Shown: piece after piece, positions 42,817-52,034 of the stretch
Layout of the letters: every line of letters begins with the position of its first letter
How positions within the stretch are numbered: position 1 is the stretch's first letter
The notes under the pieces: model-generated
Seen by the model: the letters and a program-made list of their open reading frames with translations, nothing else
Told to the model about the DNA's origin: nothing
Databases searched by the model: none
Source: Bog-756 sp963753905
Lineage (GTDB): Bacteria; Actinomycetota; Acidimicrobiia; Acidimicrobiales; RAAP-2
Reading direction: 5' to 3'
DNA length: 64,000 nt
Assembly (NCBI GenBank): GCA_963753905.1
Contig: CAVWDZ010000001.1
Location: forward strand, 2,294,001 to 2,358,000
Made by a program: the position numbers and the translations under genes

Positions 42817-43398
42817 GTGGAACGCGAGCTGATCATGACCGGCATCGGGGGCCAGGGAATCCAGCTGGCGGCCGCGGTGCTGGCCCGGGCGGCGGTCCTC
42901 GAAGGGCGCGAGGTCCAGGTCTTCGGCAGCTACGGCGGCATGATGCGTGGGGGCGCCACCGAGGCGACGGTCGTGGTCGCCGACGATCCGATCGAGGCTC
43001 CGCCCACCGCCGGGACGACCTGGTCGGCACTGCTCATGCACCACGAGCACGCCGAACCGGTCATGGCACGCCTGCGGGACGACGGAGTGGTCCTCGTCAA
43101 CACCAGCGTGGTGGCTCCCGGGTCGGTGGCGGGCAGCTGTGCGGTGATCGAGGTACCGGCGGGCGACATCGCGGGGTCGGTCGGTGGCGGGATGGTCGCC
43201 TCGATGGTCCTGCTCGGCGCCTACGCGGCGGTCACCGGCATGGTGGGTATGGACGCGCTCTGCGCCGGGGTGCGCGCCTCGCTGCCGCCCTACCGGACGC
43301 AGCACGCCGAGCGCAACGACCGGGCATTGCGGGCCGGGTTCGACTCGGTGGTCGCGCGGACGGCGCCGGCGTGGCCCGATCGGGCGGTCGTTGCATGA
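42817..43398 (+). CDS. 2-oxoacid:ferredoxin oxidoreductase, gamma subunit
   Basis: A 193-residue gamma-type subunit. The start MERELIMTGIGGQGIQLAAA is the family signature (GxGGQG), and the segment YGGMMRGGATEATVVV is also typical. It is one of four subunits of a CoA-dependent, oxygen-sensitive enzyme that decarboxylates a 2-oxoacid to an acyl-CoA and reduces ferredoxin. The order here is gamma, delta, alpha, beta, with four-base overlaps. The GTG start is very close to a candidate -10, so translation may be leaderless. Confidence 0.88.
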   Translation: MERELIMTGIGGQGIQLAAAVLARAAVLEGREVQVFGSYGGMMRGGATEATVVVADDPIEAPPTAGTTWSALLMHHEHAEPVMARLRDDGVVLVNTSVVAPGSVAGSCAVIEVPAGDIAGSVGGGMVASMVLLGAYAAVTGMVGMDALCAGVRASLPPYRTQHAERNDRALRAGFDSVVARTAPAWPDRAVVA

Positions 43399-43658
43399 CG
43401 GGCCCGGAGCGCGCGCTCACCCGCGGCACCCTGGTCATCGATGTCGAGGCCTGCAAGGGATGCCTGCTCTGCATCGACGCCTGCCCCCCGGGGGTGCTGG
43501 TCATGTCCGATCCCGAGACGAACGCCCGCGGGTACGCCTATCCGCGGCTCCGGCCCGGCTGCACCGGGTGCCGGGCCTGCTCGCAGATCTGCCCCGACTT
43601 CGTGTTCCAGGTCTTCAAGTACGAGACGCCGATCGACGCCACCGGCGGCACGGCATGA
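43395..43658 (+). CDS. 2-oxoacid:ferredoxin oxidoreductase, delta (ferredoxin) subunit
   Basis: An 87-residue 2x[4Fe-4S] ferredoxin-like subunit. Two cluster motifs are clear: CKGCLLCIDACP and CTGCRACSQICP. The N-terminal TLVIDVEACKGC matches delta subunits of ketoacid oxidoreductases. It conducts electrons from the TPP site of the beta subunit to the external acceptor. Overlaps both neighbours by four bases. Confidence 0.9.
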   Translation: MTGPERALTRGTLVIDVEACKGCLLCIDACPPGVLVMSDPETNARGYAYPRLRPGCTGCRACSQICPDFVFQVFKYETPIDATGGTA

Positions 43659-44740
43659 CCACGACCTCCGCACCAGGACGCCGCCTGCTCCAGGGGAGCG
43701 AGGCCATCGCCGAGGCCATGATCGCCGCCGGCTGCCGGTTCTTCTCCGGGTACCCGATGACCCCGTTCACCGAGGTGCTCGAGCAGATGGCCGCCCGGCT
43801 GCCGGAGGTCGGCGGGGTGTGCATGAACGCCGAGAGCGAGCTCGAGGCCGTCGGGATGGCGTGGGGGGCGGCGGCGACCGGCGTGCCGGCGGCGACCGGA
43901 TCCACCGGCCAGGGCCTCTCCCTCATGCAGGAGTCCCTCGCCGAGATCACCCTCGCCAGGCTGCCGCTGGTCGTCCTCGACATGGCCCGGGCGCAGGGGG
44001 ACTACTTCCAGGCCACCCGCGGGGGCGGCCACGGCGACTACCGCCACATCGTGCTGGCCCCGGCCGATTCGGCCGAGGCGATCGAGCTCATCGTCCTCGC
44101 CTTCGACCTCGCCGAGCGGTGGCGCAATCCCGTGTTGGTCATGGGCGACTACTACCTGGCCCACACCGCCCGGTCGGTGACCATCCCGGCACCGGTCGAC
44201 CGCGTCCGGCCCGACTGGGCGCTCGACGGGTCGACGGGTGGATCGGGTCACGCCAAGTTGCTCTCGTTCCTCGGGAGCCACAAGCAGCGCGAGGACGTCG
44301 GGTACGACCTCTCTGTCCATTACGCGGCCTGCGCGGCCCACACGCTCGAGATGTCGGAGGGTGTCGAGCCGCTGGCCGAGAGCGCCCACACCGACGACGC
44401 AGAGGTGGTGGTCGTGGCGTTCGGCACGCCGGCCCGCTACGTCCAGGCAGCGGTGCGCGCCCTGCGGGCCGACGGTGCACGCGTGGGGTATGTCCGCCCG
44501 ATCACGCTGTTCCCGTTCCCGACCGAGGCCGTCTCGGCGGCCGCCCGGGGTGCGCGAACGGTGGCGGTCTACGAGAACAACCAGGGACAGATGATCGACG
44601 ACGTGCGCCTCGCCGTACTCGGGAACGCGCCGGTCCGCTTCATCGGGGGCCTCAGCCTGGACCATTCGGGTTTCGGGATCGCCCCGGACCTCGATGTGCG
44701 GGTCATCCGGCAACGGATCGAACAGGTGATGGCCGGATGA
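43655..44740 (+). CDS. 2-oxoacid:ferredoxin oxidoreductase, alpha subunit
   Basis: A 361-residue alpha subunit with the pyrimidine-binding domain (GSEAIAEAMIAAGCRFFSGY, ESELEAVGMAWGAAATG) and the ketoacid-oxidoreductase-specific RGGGHGDYRHIVLAPADSAE. The C-terminal domain has VVVVAFGTPARYVQAAVRAL and AVYENNQGQM. It is of the 2-oxoglutarate/2-ketoisovalerate group rather than the large single-chain pyruvate enzyme. It needs the adjacent beta subunit to complete the active site. Exact substrate is unknown. Confidence 0.9.
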   Translation: MTTTSAPGRRLLQGSEAIAEAMIAAGCRFFSGYPMTPFTEVLEQMAARLPEVGGVCMNAESELEAVGMAWGAAATGVPAATGSTGQGLSLMQESLAEITLARLPLVVLDMARAQGDYFQATRGGGHGDYRHIVLAPADSAEAIELIVLAFDLAERWRNPVLVMGDYYLAHTARSVTIPAPVDRVRPDWALDGSTGGSGHAKLLSFLGSHKQREDVGYDLSVHYAACAAHTLEMSEGVEPLAESAHTDDAEVVVVAFGTPARYVQAAVRALRADGARVGYVRPITLFPFPTEAVSAAARGARTVAVYENNQGQMIDDVRLAVLGNAPVRFIGGLSLDHSGFGIAPDLDVRVIRQRIEQVMAG

Positions 44741-45525
44741 CCGGCTTCGTCCCGACCGACCGACCGCCGGAGGAGCCGGCGCACCTGGTCGGGGACTTCG
44801 TGCCCGCGCTCATCGATGTGGGTGCCCACCACCTCTGCCCGGGATGCGGCGAGCCGGTGGCCATGCGGTGCGTCCTCGAGGCGGTCGCCGAGCTCGGGCT
44901 GGAGCAGCGGACCATCGCCGTGTTCGGCATCGGCTGCTACACGGCGTTCTCGAACAACCTCGACGTGGAAGTGCTCCAGGCACTGCACGGGAGGGCGCCG
45001 TCGCTCGCCACCGGGGTCAAGCGAGCACTACCGCAGTCGATCGTCTGCACGGTACAGGGCGACGGCGACATGGTCAGCGAGGGCCTCCAGGAGGTGCTGC
45101 ACACCGCGGCCCGCGGTGAGCAGGTCACCTGCATCATGCTCAACAACGGGGTCTTCGGGGAGACCGGAGGCCACATGTCCGCTGCGACGGTGCTCGGGCA
45201 ACGGACCAAGACCAGCCTCGAGGGACGGGACCCGGACCGCCACGGCCGGCCGATCCTGCTCAGCTCGCTGCTCGCGCAGCTCGACGGGGCCGCATTCGTG
45301 GCCCGCGGGACGGTCAACAGCGCCGGCAACGTGGCCCGGACCAAGAAGATGCTCCTCCGTGCGTTCGAGGCGCAGGTGCAGGGCGCCGGCTTCTCCTTCG
45401 TCGAGATCCTCACCATGTGCCCCACCGGGTGGTTCGTCGAGACCGAGGAGGGACCGGGCTATCTGGACGACCACCTCGCCGCGGTCCACGCACCGGGTGT
45501 GTTGAAGGACGTCCTCGACTCCTGA
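44737..45525 (+). CDS. 2-oxoacid:ferredoxin oxidoreductase, beta (TPP) subunit
   Basis: A 262-residue beta subunit that binds thiamine diphosphate and magnesium. Motifs: HHLCPGCGEPVAMRCVLEAV and FGIGCYTAFSNN (cluster or structural cysteines), then the TPP motif from VQGDGDMVSEGLQEV to IMLNNGVFGETGG. The C-terminal FVEILTMCPTGW is also family-typical. Its stop overlaps the ATG of the next gene by one base, so the downstream isomerase-like gene belongs to the operon. Confidence 0.9.
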   Translation: MTGFVPTDRPPEEPAHLVGDFVPALIDVGAHHLCPGCGEPVAMRCVLEAVAELGLEQRTIAVFGIGCYTAFSNNLDVEVLQALHGRAPSLATGVKRALPQSIVCTVQGDGDMVSEGLQEVLHTAARGEQVTCIMLNNGVFGETGGHMSAATVLGQRTKTSLEGRDPDRHGRPILLSSLLAQLDGAAFVARGTVNSAGNVARTKKMLLRAFEAQVQGAGFSFVEILTMCPTGWFVETEEGPGYLDDHLAAVHAPGVLKDVLDS

Positions 45526-46376
45526 TGGGACCGGACGATCTGGTGCTGTGCTCGGGCACCCTCCCGCGCGGGGTTCCCTTCTCCGAACGGCTCGCCGCAG
45601 CCGCCGTTGCCGGCTTCGCCGCCGTCTCGCTCTGGGGACGCGACCACGCGGCCGCCCGGACCGAGGGCTACAGCGACGCCGACATGCGCTCGATGCTCGC
45701 CGACCACGGCCTGGCGGTTGCCGAGCTGGACCCGGCATGGTGGTGGTTGCCCGGTGCCTCGGACATCCACATCGACCCCGCGGCCGACGCCGAGGATGTG
45801 TTCCGCTTCGGCGAGCAGGACCTCTTCTCGATCGCGGACGCCGTCGGGGCACGCTCGCTCAATGCGGTCGACGTGTTCGGCGGGACCTGGGACACAGACG
45901 GCGCGGCCGAGGCGTTCGCCGGCCTCTGCCGGCGGGCCGCCGAGCACGACCTCCTGGTGCACCTCGAGTGGCTCCCCTGGTCGCGGATCCCCGACCTGGC
46001 GACGGCCTTCGAGATCGTCCGGAGAGCCGATCAGCCGAACGGGGGTCTCAACGTCGATGCCTGGCACCTCGTGCGCTCGGGGACCCCGCCCTCCGATCTG
46101 GCAGCCGTGCCCGGCCGGCTGATCCTCGGCGTGCAGCTCGACGACGGTCCGGCCGAGGCCGAGCGCGATCTGGTCACGGCCACCCTCCACCGGCGGGCCC
46201 TTCCCGGCGAGGGCGAGTTCGATCTCCGTGGCATCGTCGACGCGCTGCGGACGAGCGGCACGACAGCCCCGACCGGGGTCGAGGTCTTCAGCGACATCCT
46301 CCACGAGCGTCCGCCGTCCGAGGCGGCACTGATGGCGGCCCGCTCCACGAGGGCGATCCTCGCGGAGGGTCGATGA
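45525..46376 (+). CDS. Sugar phosphate isomerase/epimerase-like TIM-barrel protein
   Basis: A 283-residue protein of the xylose-isomerase-like/AP endonuclease 2 superfamily. Barrel signposts are AAAAVAGFAAVSLWGRDHAA, LAVAELDPAWWWLPG, LLVHLEWLPWS (metal Glu), LNVDAWHLVRSG (metal Asp and His) and GVEVFSDILHER (metal Glu). Members are epimerases, isomerases, dehydratases or hydrolases of sugar-like or cyclic polyols. The substrate cannot be named. Pairing with a Gfo/Idh/MocA gene four bases away is common for sugar or cyclitol catabolism. Confidence 0.8.
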   Translation: MGPDDLVLCSGTLPRGVPFSERLAAAAVAGFAAVSLWGRDHAAARTEGYSDADMRSMLADHGLAVAELDPAWWWLPGASDIHIDPAADAEDVFRFGEQDLFSIADAVGARSLNAVDVFGGTWDTDGAAEAFAGLCRRAAEHDLLVHLEWLPWSRIPDLATAFEIVRRADQPNGGLNVDAWHLVRSGTPPSDLAAVPGRLILGVQLDDGPAEAERDLVTATLHRRALPGEGEFDLRGIVDALRTSGTTAPTGVEVFSDILHERPPSEAALMAARSTRAILAEGR

Positions 46377-47461
46377 CGGGGGTGGCGGTCGTCGGGACCG
46401 GCTTCGGCTGTGTGACCCACGTGCGCGCACTGCGCGCGGCCGGCTTCGAGGTGGTCGCCCTGGTCGGCCGGGACCGGGCCAAGACGGAGGCCCGCGCGCG
46501 CCTCTTCGACATCCCACTGGCCCTGACCTCGGTCGACGAGGCGCTCGGTCTCGATGGCGTGGCCGCGGTGACCATCGCCACGCCACCGCACACCCACGCC
46601 CCCATCGCCCTGGCGGCGATCGCCGCCGGGAAGCACGTGATCTGCGAGAAGCCCTTCGCCAGGGACGCCGACGAGGGACGGGTCGTGCTGGCCGCGGCGG
46701 AGTCGGCCGGGATCGTGCACCTGCTCGGATGCGAGTTCCGGTGGGACGCGGGGCAGGCCACGCTCGCCCGGGCCATAGCGGGCGGCGAGATCGGCCAGCC
46801 GCGGATGGCCACGGTCATGCTCCATGTGCCGCTCCTCGCCGCCGCCTCCGCCGAGGTCCCCGAGTGGTGGGCCGACCCCGGACAGGGCGGCGGGTGGACC
46901 GGCGCCCACGGTTCGCAGATCATCGACCAGGTGCGGGTCACCCTCGGCGAATTCGAGTCGGTGAGCGCCTCCCTCCCCCATGTGGCCGACCGGGGCATGG
47001 CCGCCGAGGACGCCTTCCTCGTGCACTTCCGCATGCGGTCCGGTGCGGTCGGGGTCCTGCAGAGCACGTCGGGGGACCTGGGCCCGCCCATCGTGATCAC
47101 CCGCGTCGTCGGGTCGTCCGGGACCGCCTGGATCGAAGGCGTGGGTTCGACCGTGCGGGTGGCCGATGCCGCAGGCACCCGCACCCTGCCGGTCTCGGAG
47201 GACCTCCCGAGCGGGACGGGCCCTCCCCTGCCGGACGGCCTGGTGACCACCGCCTACGAGCGCATGATCTCGCACGGGATGGACTTCGGTCCCTACACCC
47301 GGCTGGCCGAGGTCCTGCTCAGCCGTATGGAGGGCCGCCCGCCACCGCCGGGACCCGAGGCGGCCACGTTCGTGGACGGGGTCAGGGACATGGCCGTCCT
47401 CGACGCAATCCGCCGTTCGGCGGCCGAGGGGGAGACCGTGGTGGTGGAGGACGGGCTCTGA
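46373..47461 (+). CDS. Gfo/Idh/MocA-family oxidoreductase
   Basis: A 362-residue NAD(P)-dependent dehydrogenase. The Rossmann motif is VAVVGTGFGCVTHVRALRAA and the family lysine motif is HVICEKPFARDADEG near residue 95. A C-terminal alpha/beta domain follows (WWADPGQGGGWTGAHGSQII, where the His is the usual catalytic or substrate residue). Such enzymes oxidise or reduce sugars, cyclitols or similar polyols. It is the last gene of the operon that starts with the 2-oxoacid oxidoreductase. Confidence 0.87.
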   Translation: MTGVAVVGTGFGCVTHVRALRAAGFEVVALVGRDRAKTEARARLFDIPLALTSVDEALGLDGVAAVTIATPPHTHAPIALAAIAAGKHVICEKPFARDADEGRVVLAAAESAGIVHLLGCEFRWDAGQATLARAIAGGEIGQPRMATVMLHVPLLAAASAEVPEWWADPGQGGGWTGAHGSQIIDQVRVTLGEFESVSASLPHVADRGMAAEDAFLVHFRMRSGAVGVLQSTSGDLGPPIVITRVVGSSGTAWIEGVGSTVRVADAAGTRTLPVSEDLPSGTGPPLPDGLVTTAYERMISHGMDFGPYTRLAEVLLSRMEGRPPPPGPEAATFVDGVRDMAVLDAIRRSAAEGETVVVEDGL

Positions 47462-47526
47462 CGCCCCGGGCGGCCGGCAGGGGGCTCGCCCCTCCCGCCG
47501 GGCGCTCGGCCCCGGCGATCCTTCGA

Positions 47527-47541
47527 TACTCTAACTATGTG
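47527..47541 (+). promoter_or_regulatory. Candidate leaderless promoter of the MarR gene
   Basis: TACTCT (47527-47532) fits TANNNT and the GTG start codon begins at 47539, about where transcription would start. The segment from 47521 is unusually AT-rich for this window. No ribosome site is visible. Confidence 0.4.
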
Positions 47542-48009
47542 ACTCTCAAAGAACGGCCGTCCGAGGCGGCTCTTGCCGACGACCCTCGCACGCTCGGCCG
47601 CACCGCGGCCTGGCTGGCCAAGCAGGTCGAGATCGGCCTCGGGACCGTCGATCTCTCCCTCCCCCAGTACCGCATCCTCGGCATGCTCGACGAGAGCTCG
47701 GCCGTCTCCTCGGACATGGCCGAGCGACTCGCCGTGCGACCGCCGACCATCACCGCCGTGGTCGACGGCTTGGTGACCCGCGGGCTGGTCGAGCGCCGAA
47801 CCGTCGCGGCCGACCGCCGGCGGGTCGATCACGTCCTGACCCGGGATGGGCACCGGGTCCTCGACGCAGCCGACCGGGCAGTCCACGATCGGCTGCACGA
47901 GATCGCGGCCACGACGGGCGACCCGGAGGGGACCCGGCGTGCCTTCGACGGACTGGTCGTCTGGCGTGAGGCCCTCGTGGCCTATCGCAAGGCGCGGTGG
48001 GGACGATGA
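47539..48009 (+). CDS. MarR-family transcriptional regulator
   Basis: A 156-residue winged-helix regulator. The core reads DLSLPQYRILGMLDESSAVS, then DMAERLAVRPPTITAVVDGL (recognition helix) and the wing LVERRTVAADRRRVDHVLT. The GTG at 47539 is the best start; longer frames run back through the dehydrogenase gene and lack similarity. Its stop overlaps the ATG of the ABC exporter by four bases, so it probably autoregulates and controls the exporter in response to a drug or metabolite. Confidence 0.88.
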   Translation: MTLKERPSEAALADDPRTLGRTAAWLAKQVEIGLGTVDLSLPQYRILGMLDESSAVSSDMAERLAVRPPTITAVVDGLVTRGLVERRTVAADRRRVDHVLTRDGHRVLDAADRAVHDRLHEIAATTGDPEGTRRAFDGLVVWREALVAYRKARWGR

Positions 48010-49901
48010 GGGTGCCGACCCTGCATACCCGGACCATCGAGCCGCCCGAACAGGGCACCGAGTTCGTGCCCATTGCAGAGACGGCCCGCAACGCCCCACC
48101 GCGGGCGGGCATCGAACCCGACCGGAGCCTCTCCTGGTGGCGGCGGGCCCTGCCCATCATGCGCGCCCACCAGCGAACCTTCGTAACCGCGTTGGTGCTC
48201 TCGTTCGTCGGTCTGGTCCTCCAGGTGCAGATCCCCAATCTGTTGAACCACGCCATCACCAACTCGCTCGAACTGCACACGGTCCCGCTCAGCCACTACG
48301 TCTGGTGGATCGTGGGGTTGGGGCTGGTCGGCGGAGTGACCGGGTACATCGCCCGGTTGACCCTCTTCGAGACCGCATACGCGATCGAATACGACCTGCG
48401 CAACATCATCTATGAGCACCTGACCAAGATGTCCTTCGACTTCTACGACCGGGTCCAGTCGGGGCAGCTCATCTCGCGGGCCAACTCGGACATCCGATCG
48501 GTGCAGATGTACATGACCTTCGCGCCGCTCATCATGGTCCAGTGCTCGATCGCAGTCGTCGCCTTCGTCTTCATGCTCACCATCAACGTTCCCCTGGCGT
48601 TCGTGGCGATGGCCACCATGCCGTTCGTCTACTGGTCCGGCGTGCGAATGCGGAAATCGATGTTCCCTGTCTCCTGGATCATCCAGTCCCGTCTGGCGGA
48701 CGTGGCCACGATCGTCGACGAGAACGTCAACGGGGTACGGGTGGTCAAGTCGTTCGCCGCGGAGGAACAGCAGCTCCGGGCGCTGTCAGGCGCCGCCGAG
48801 CGGCTCCAATGGGGCTACATCAAAGACGCCGACCTGCGCGCCCGCTTCACCCCCCTGGTCCAGAACCTCCCCCAGGTCGGTCTGGCCCTGGTCCTGCTCG
48901 TCGGCGGCTACATGGTCATCCACGGCACGCTCGGCATCGGAGCCATCCTGGCATTCAACGCCTACCTGCTGATGCTCCAGGCGCCGTTCATGATGCTCGG
49001 CATGCTCATCATGATGGGCCAGCGGGCGGCCGCGTCGGCCGAGCGGATCTACGAGATCCTCGACGAGCAGCCGACCGTGACCGACAGTTCCGACGCCGTC
49101 GATCTGGTCGACAGCGCCGGGGACGTCCGCTTCCGCCACGTGGACTTCGCCTACACCGATGACGCCGAGCACCTGGTCCTGGCCGATTTCGACCTCCACG
49201 TCCCGCCCGGCCAGACCGTCGCCATCGTTGGCCGGACCGGCGCGGGCAAATCGACCGTGGCCCGCCTGCTCACCCGCTTCTACGACGTGCGCCACGGGTC
49301 GGTCGAGATCGACGGACATGACGTGCGCGACCTGACCCTCGCCAGCCTGCGGGCCAACGTCGGCGTCGTCCTCGACGAGCCGTTCCTCTTCTCGGTCTCC
49401 ATCCGCGACAACATCGCCTACGGGCGGCCCTCGGCCGATCTGGACGAGATCGAGGCCGCGGCACGGGCGGCCGGGGCCCACGACTTCATCATCCAGTTGC
49501 CCCATGGCTACGACACCGTGGTCGGCGAGCGGGGCTACACCCTCTCGGGAGGCCAGCGACAGCGGATCGCGATCGCCCGGACCCTGCTGGTCAACCCGCC
49601 GGTGATGGTTCTCGACGACGCCACCAGCGCCATCGACGTCAAGGTCGAGCAGACCATCCATGCCGGCCTACGGGTCCAGATGGAGGGTCGGACCACCCTC
49701 ATCATCGCCCACAGGCTGTCCACCATCTCCCTCGCCGACCGGGTGGTCCTCCTCGACCAGCACAAGGTGGTGGCCGACGGCACCCACGCGGAGCTGCTCG
49801 ACTCGACCCCGCTCTACGCCGAGGTACTGGCCCAGGCAGCCGAGTACGAGGCGGTGGAGGACCGCGCGGCGGAACCGGTCGAGACAGGCGGGCTCCGATG
49901 A
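48006..49901 (+). CDS. ABC exporter half-transporter 1 (degenerate catalytic site)
   Basis: A 631-residue half-transporter. The membrane domain has six helices (residues ~55-345, starting LPIMRAHQRTFVTALVLSFV), followed by the nucleotide-binding domain. Walker A is VGRTGAGKSTVA, the signature LSGGQRQRIA, and Walker B VMVLDDATSAID. The residue after the Walker B Asp is Asp, not the catalytic Glu, so this half holds the degenerate site of a heterodimer. Partner is the next gene (four-base overlap). Lipid or drug export is likely. Co-transcribed with MarR. Confidence 0.92.
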   Translation: MRVPTLHTRTIEPPEQGTEFVPIAETARNAPPRAGIEPDRSLSWWRRALPIMRAHQRTFVTALVLSFVGLVLQVQIPNLLNHAITNSLELHTVPLSHYVWWIVGLGLVGGVTGYIARLTLFETAYAIEYDLRNIIYEHLTKMSFDFYDRVQSGQLISRANSDIRSVQMYMTFAPLIMVQCSIAVVAFVFMLTINVPLAFVAMATMPFVYWSGVRMRKSMFPVSWIIQSRLADVATIVDENVNGVRVVKSFAAEEQQLRALSGAAERLQWGYIKDADLRARFTPLVQNLPQVGLALVLLVGGYMVIHGTLGIGAILAFNAYLLMLQAPFMMLGMLIMMGQRAAASAERIYEILDEQPTVTDSSDAVDLVDSAGDVRFRHVDFAYTDDAEHLVLADFDLHVPPGQTVAIVGRTGAGKSTVARLLTRFYDVRHGSVEIDGHDVRDLTLASLRANVGVVLDEPFLFSVSIRDNIAYGRPSADLDEIEAAARAAGAHDFIIQLPHGYDTVVGERGYTLSGGQRQRIAIARTLLVNPPVMVLDDATSAIDVKVEQTIHAGLRVQMEGRTTLIIAHRLSTISLADRVVLLDQHKVVADGTHAELLDSTPLYAEVLAQAAEYEAVEDRAAEPVETGGLR

Positions 49902-51895
49902 GCTGGGGCGGTGGAGGCATGGGGTTCGGCGGAGCGCCCGGGGGGATGGGCCGACCGGCCGCGCCTGGATTGCCGTTCGCAGGCATCCCGTCCGAGCTCC
50001 AGTCCGGTGTCGACCGACTGCTGGCGTCCGAGCCCGAATACGCCGCTCCGGACATCGTCTTCGAGCAGAACGGGTCGGAGGCCGACCTCAGGCGACTCAC
50101 CCTGCGCCGCCTGCTCACCAAGTACCCCGGGATGCTGGCGCTGGCCGGCATACTGATCGTGTTCATCTCGATTGCCGCCCAGACAGGGCCGAAGCTGACC
50201 GAGATCGCCATCAACGACGGCATGAGCCCGGGCCATGAGCACTTCGCACTGGTGGCGATTCTGGCTGGCGTCTATCTGCTCTTCGTGGCGGCCACCGCGC
50301 TCGCCCAGCGTTTCCAGGTCCAGGTCACCGGGCGCCTGGCCGCCTGGGTCATGAACGACCTCCGGGTCAAGGTCTTCGCCCATCTCCAACGTCTCTCCCT
50401 CGGCTTCTTCACCGAGGAGAAGGCCGGCGTGGTGATGAGCAGGATGACCAGTGACATCGAGAACCTCCAGCAGCTGCTCCAGGACGGCCTCTCCCAACTG
50501 GCCATCCAGGCGCTGACCATGGTGGTGATCACCGCGATCCTCTTCACGACCGACGTCCGGCTGGCCGCCATCACAGTGCTGCTCATCATCCCAGCGCTGC
50601 TGGCATCGTCGATCTGGTTTACCCGGGCCTCCGAACGTGGCTACGGGAAGGTGCGCGACGGCATCGCCAACGTCCTCGCCGACCTCTCGGAGAGCCTGCA
50701 CGGGGTCCGCATCGTGACCGCCCACAACCGCCAGCGCCACAACGTCATCCACCACCGCAACGTGGTCGGCGACTACCGGGACGCCAACAACTACACGGCC
50801 CACGTGAACGCCGTCTACGGACCGGGCACCCAGCTCCTCGGGGTGATCGGCCAGGCGGTGCTGCTGGCGGTCGGCGGCGAGATGGTCCTCCACCACACCC
50901 TCTCGCTCGGGGCCCTGGTCGCCTTCTTCCTCTATCTCAACCGCTTCTTCCAACCGATCCAGCTACTGGTCCAGCAGTACAACACGTACCAGCAGGGGCA
51001 GGCGTCGGTGATCAAGCTGCGCACCCTGGTCGACACCGAGCCCGAGGTGCGCGAGGCACCCGACGCAGACGAGCTCCCGCCTATCGATGGGGAGATCGCC
51101 TTCGACCGGGTCACCTTCGCCTACGAGCCCGGCCGACCGGTGCTGGAGGACGTGGACCTGACCGTCGCCCCCGGAGAGACCGTCGCCTTCGTCGGTCCGA
51201 CCGGTGCAGGCAAGTCGACCATGGCCAAGCTGGTCACCCGCTTCTACGATCCGACCGACGGCCGGGTGACCATCGACGGTCACGATCTGCGGGACGTCAC
51301 CCTGCGCTCGTTGCGTCGCCAGCTCGGCGTGGTCCCACAGGAGCCATTCCTGTTCGCCGGGACCATCGGGGAGAACGTCGCCTTCGCCCGGCCGGACGCC
51401 TCCGAGCAGGAGATCAGAGAGGCCGTGGACCGGGTCGGCCTCGCCGAGATGGTCGACCGCATGCCTGCAGGGATCGACACCGTGGTCCACGAGCGGGGCC
51501 AGACCCTCTCTTCGGGCGAGCGCCAGCTCATCGCGCTTGCGCGTGCCTTCCTCGCGCACCCGCGGGTCCTGGTGCTCGACGAGGCCACGTCCAATCTCGA
51601 CCTCCAGTCCGAGACCAAGATCGAGGCCGCCCTCGACGTCCTGCTCGAGAACCGCACGGCAATCCTCATCGCCCACCGGCTTTCGACAGCGATGCGGGCC
51701 GACCGGATCGCGGTGGTCGACGGGGGCCGGATCGTGGAGGTCGGATCACACGGTGATCTGGTCGCCCGCGGCGGCCTCTACGCCGAGATGTACGCCACCT
51801 GGGTCAGCCAGTCGGAGCACCCTGTCGGCGCGGTCGGAGCGGTCGCCGCCTCGGTCGGAGCGGTCGCCGCCTCGGTCGACGACACTGGCGCATAG
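49898..51895 (+). CDS. ABC exporter half-transporter 2
   Basis: A 665-residue half-transporter with a Gly/Pro-rich N-terminus, six membrane helices (from about residue 80, MLALAGILIVFISIAAQTGP) and a nucleotide-binding domain. Walker A is VGPTGAGKSTMAK, the signature LSSGERQLIALARAF deviates from LSGGQ, and Walker B VLVLDEATSNLD keeps the catalytic Glu. The altered signature pairs with the altered Walker B of the partner to make one inactive site, the normal design of heterodimeric exporters. The C-terminal tail contains a tandem VGAVAAS repeat. Confidence 0.92.
   Translation: MSWGGGGMGFGGAPGGMGRPAAPGLPFAGIPSELQSGVDRLLASEPEYAAPDIVFEQNGSEADLRRLTLRRLLTKYPGMLALAGILIVFISIAAQTGPKLTEIAINDGMSPGHEHFALVAILAGVYLLFVAATALAQRFQVQVTGRLAAWVMNDLRVKVFAHLQRLSLGFFTEEKAGVVMSRMTSDIENLQQLLQDGLSQLAIQALTMVVITAILFTTDVRLAAITVLLIIPALLASSIWFTRASERGYGKVRDGIANVLADLSESLHGVRIVTAHNRQRHNVIHHRNVVGDYRDANNYTAHVNAVYGPGTQLLGVIGQAVLLAVGGEMVLHHTLSLGALVAFFLYLNRFFQPIQLLVQQYNTYQQGQASVIKLRTLVDTEPEVREAPDADELPPIDGEIAFDRVTFAYEPGRPVLEDVDLTVAPGETVAFVGPTGAGKSTMAKLVTRFYDPTDGRVTIDGHDLRDVTLRSLRRQLGVVPQEPFLFAGTIGENVAFARPDASEQEIREAVDRVGLAEMVDRMPAGIDTVVHERGQTLSSGERQLIALARAFLAHPRVLVLDEATSNLDLQSETKIEAALDVLLENRTAILIAHRLSTAMRADRIAVVDGGRIVEVGSHGDLVARGGLYAEMYATWVSQSEHPVGAVGAVAASVGAVAASVDDTGA
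51831..51872 (+). repeat. 21-bp tandem duplication in the ABC exporter tail
   Basis: Two identical 21-bp units (starting CGGTCGGAGCGG) lie back to back and encode two copies of VGAVAAS at the extreme C-terminus of the second half-transporter. They keep frame, so copy number could vary without breaking the gene. Confidence 0.85.
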
Positions 51896-52034
51896 GCATC
51901 GCTCGCCGCCGGAGTCGCACGCACCGGGCCGGGTCTCGCGTGCATTGACACCCCCTCGCCCGACCAGTGCGGACATAGTGTCTCCAGACAGGGCGCTGAT
52001 GATCCGGCGTCAACCCGAGGCCCCGAGAGGAACC

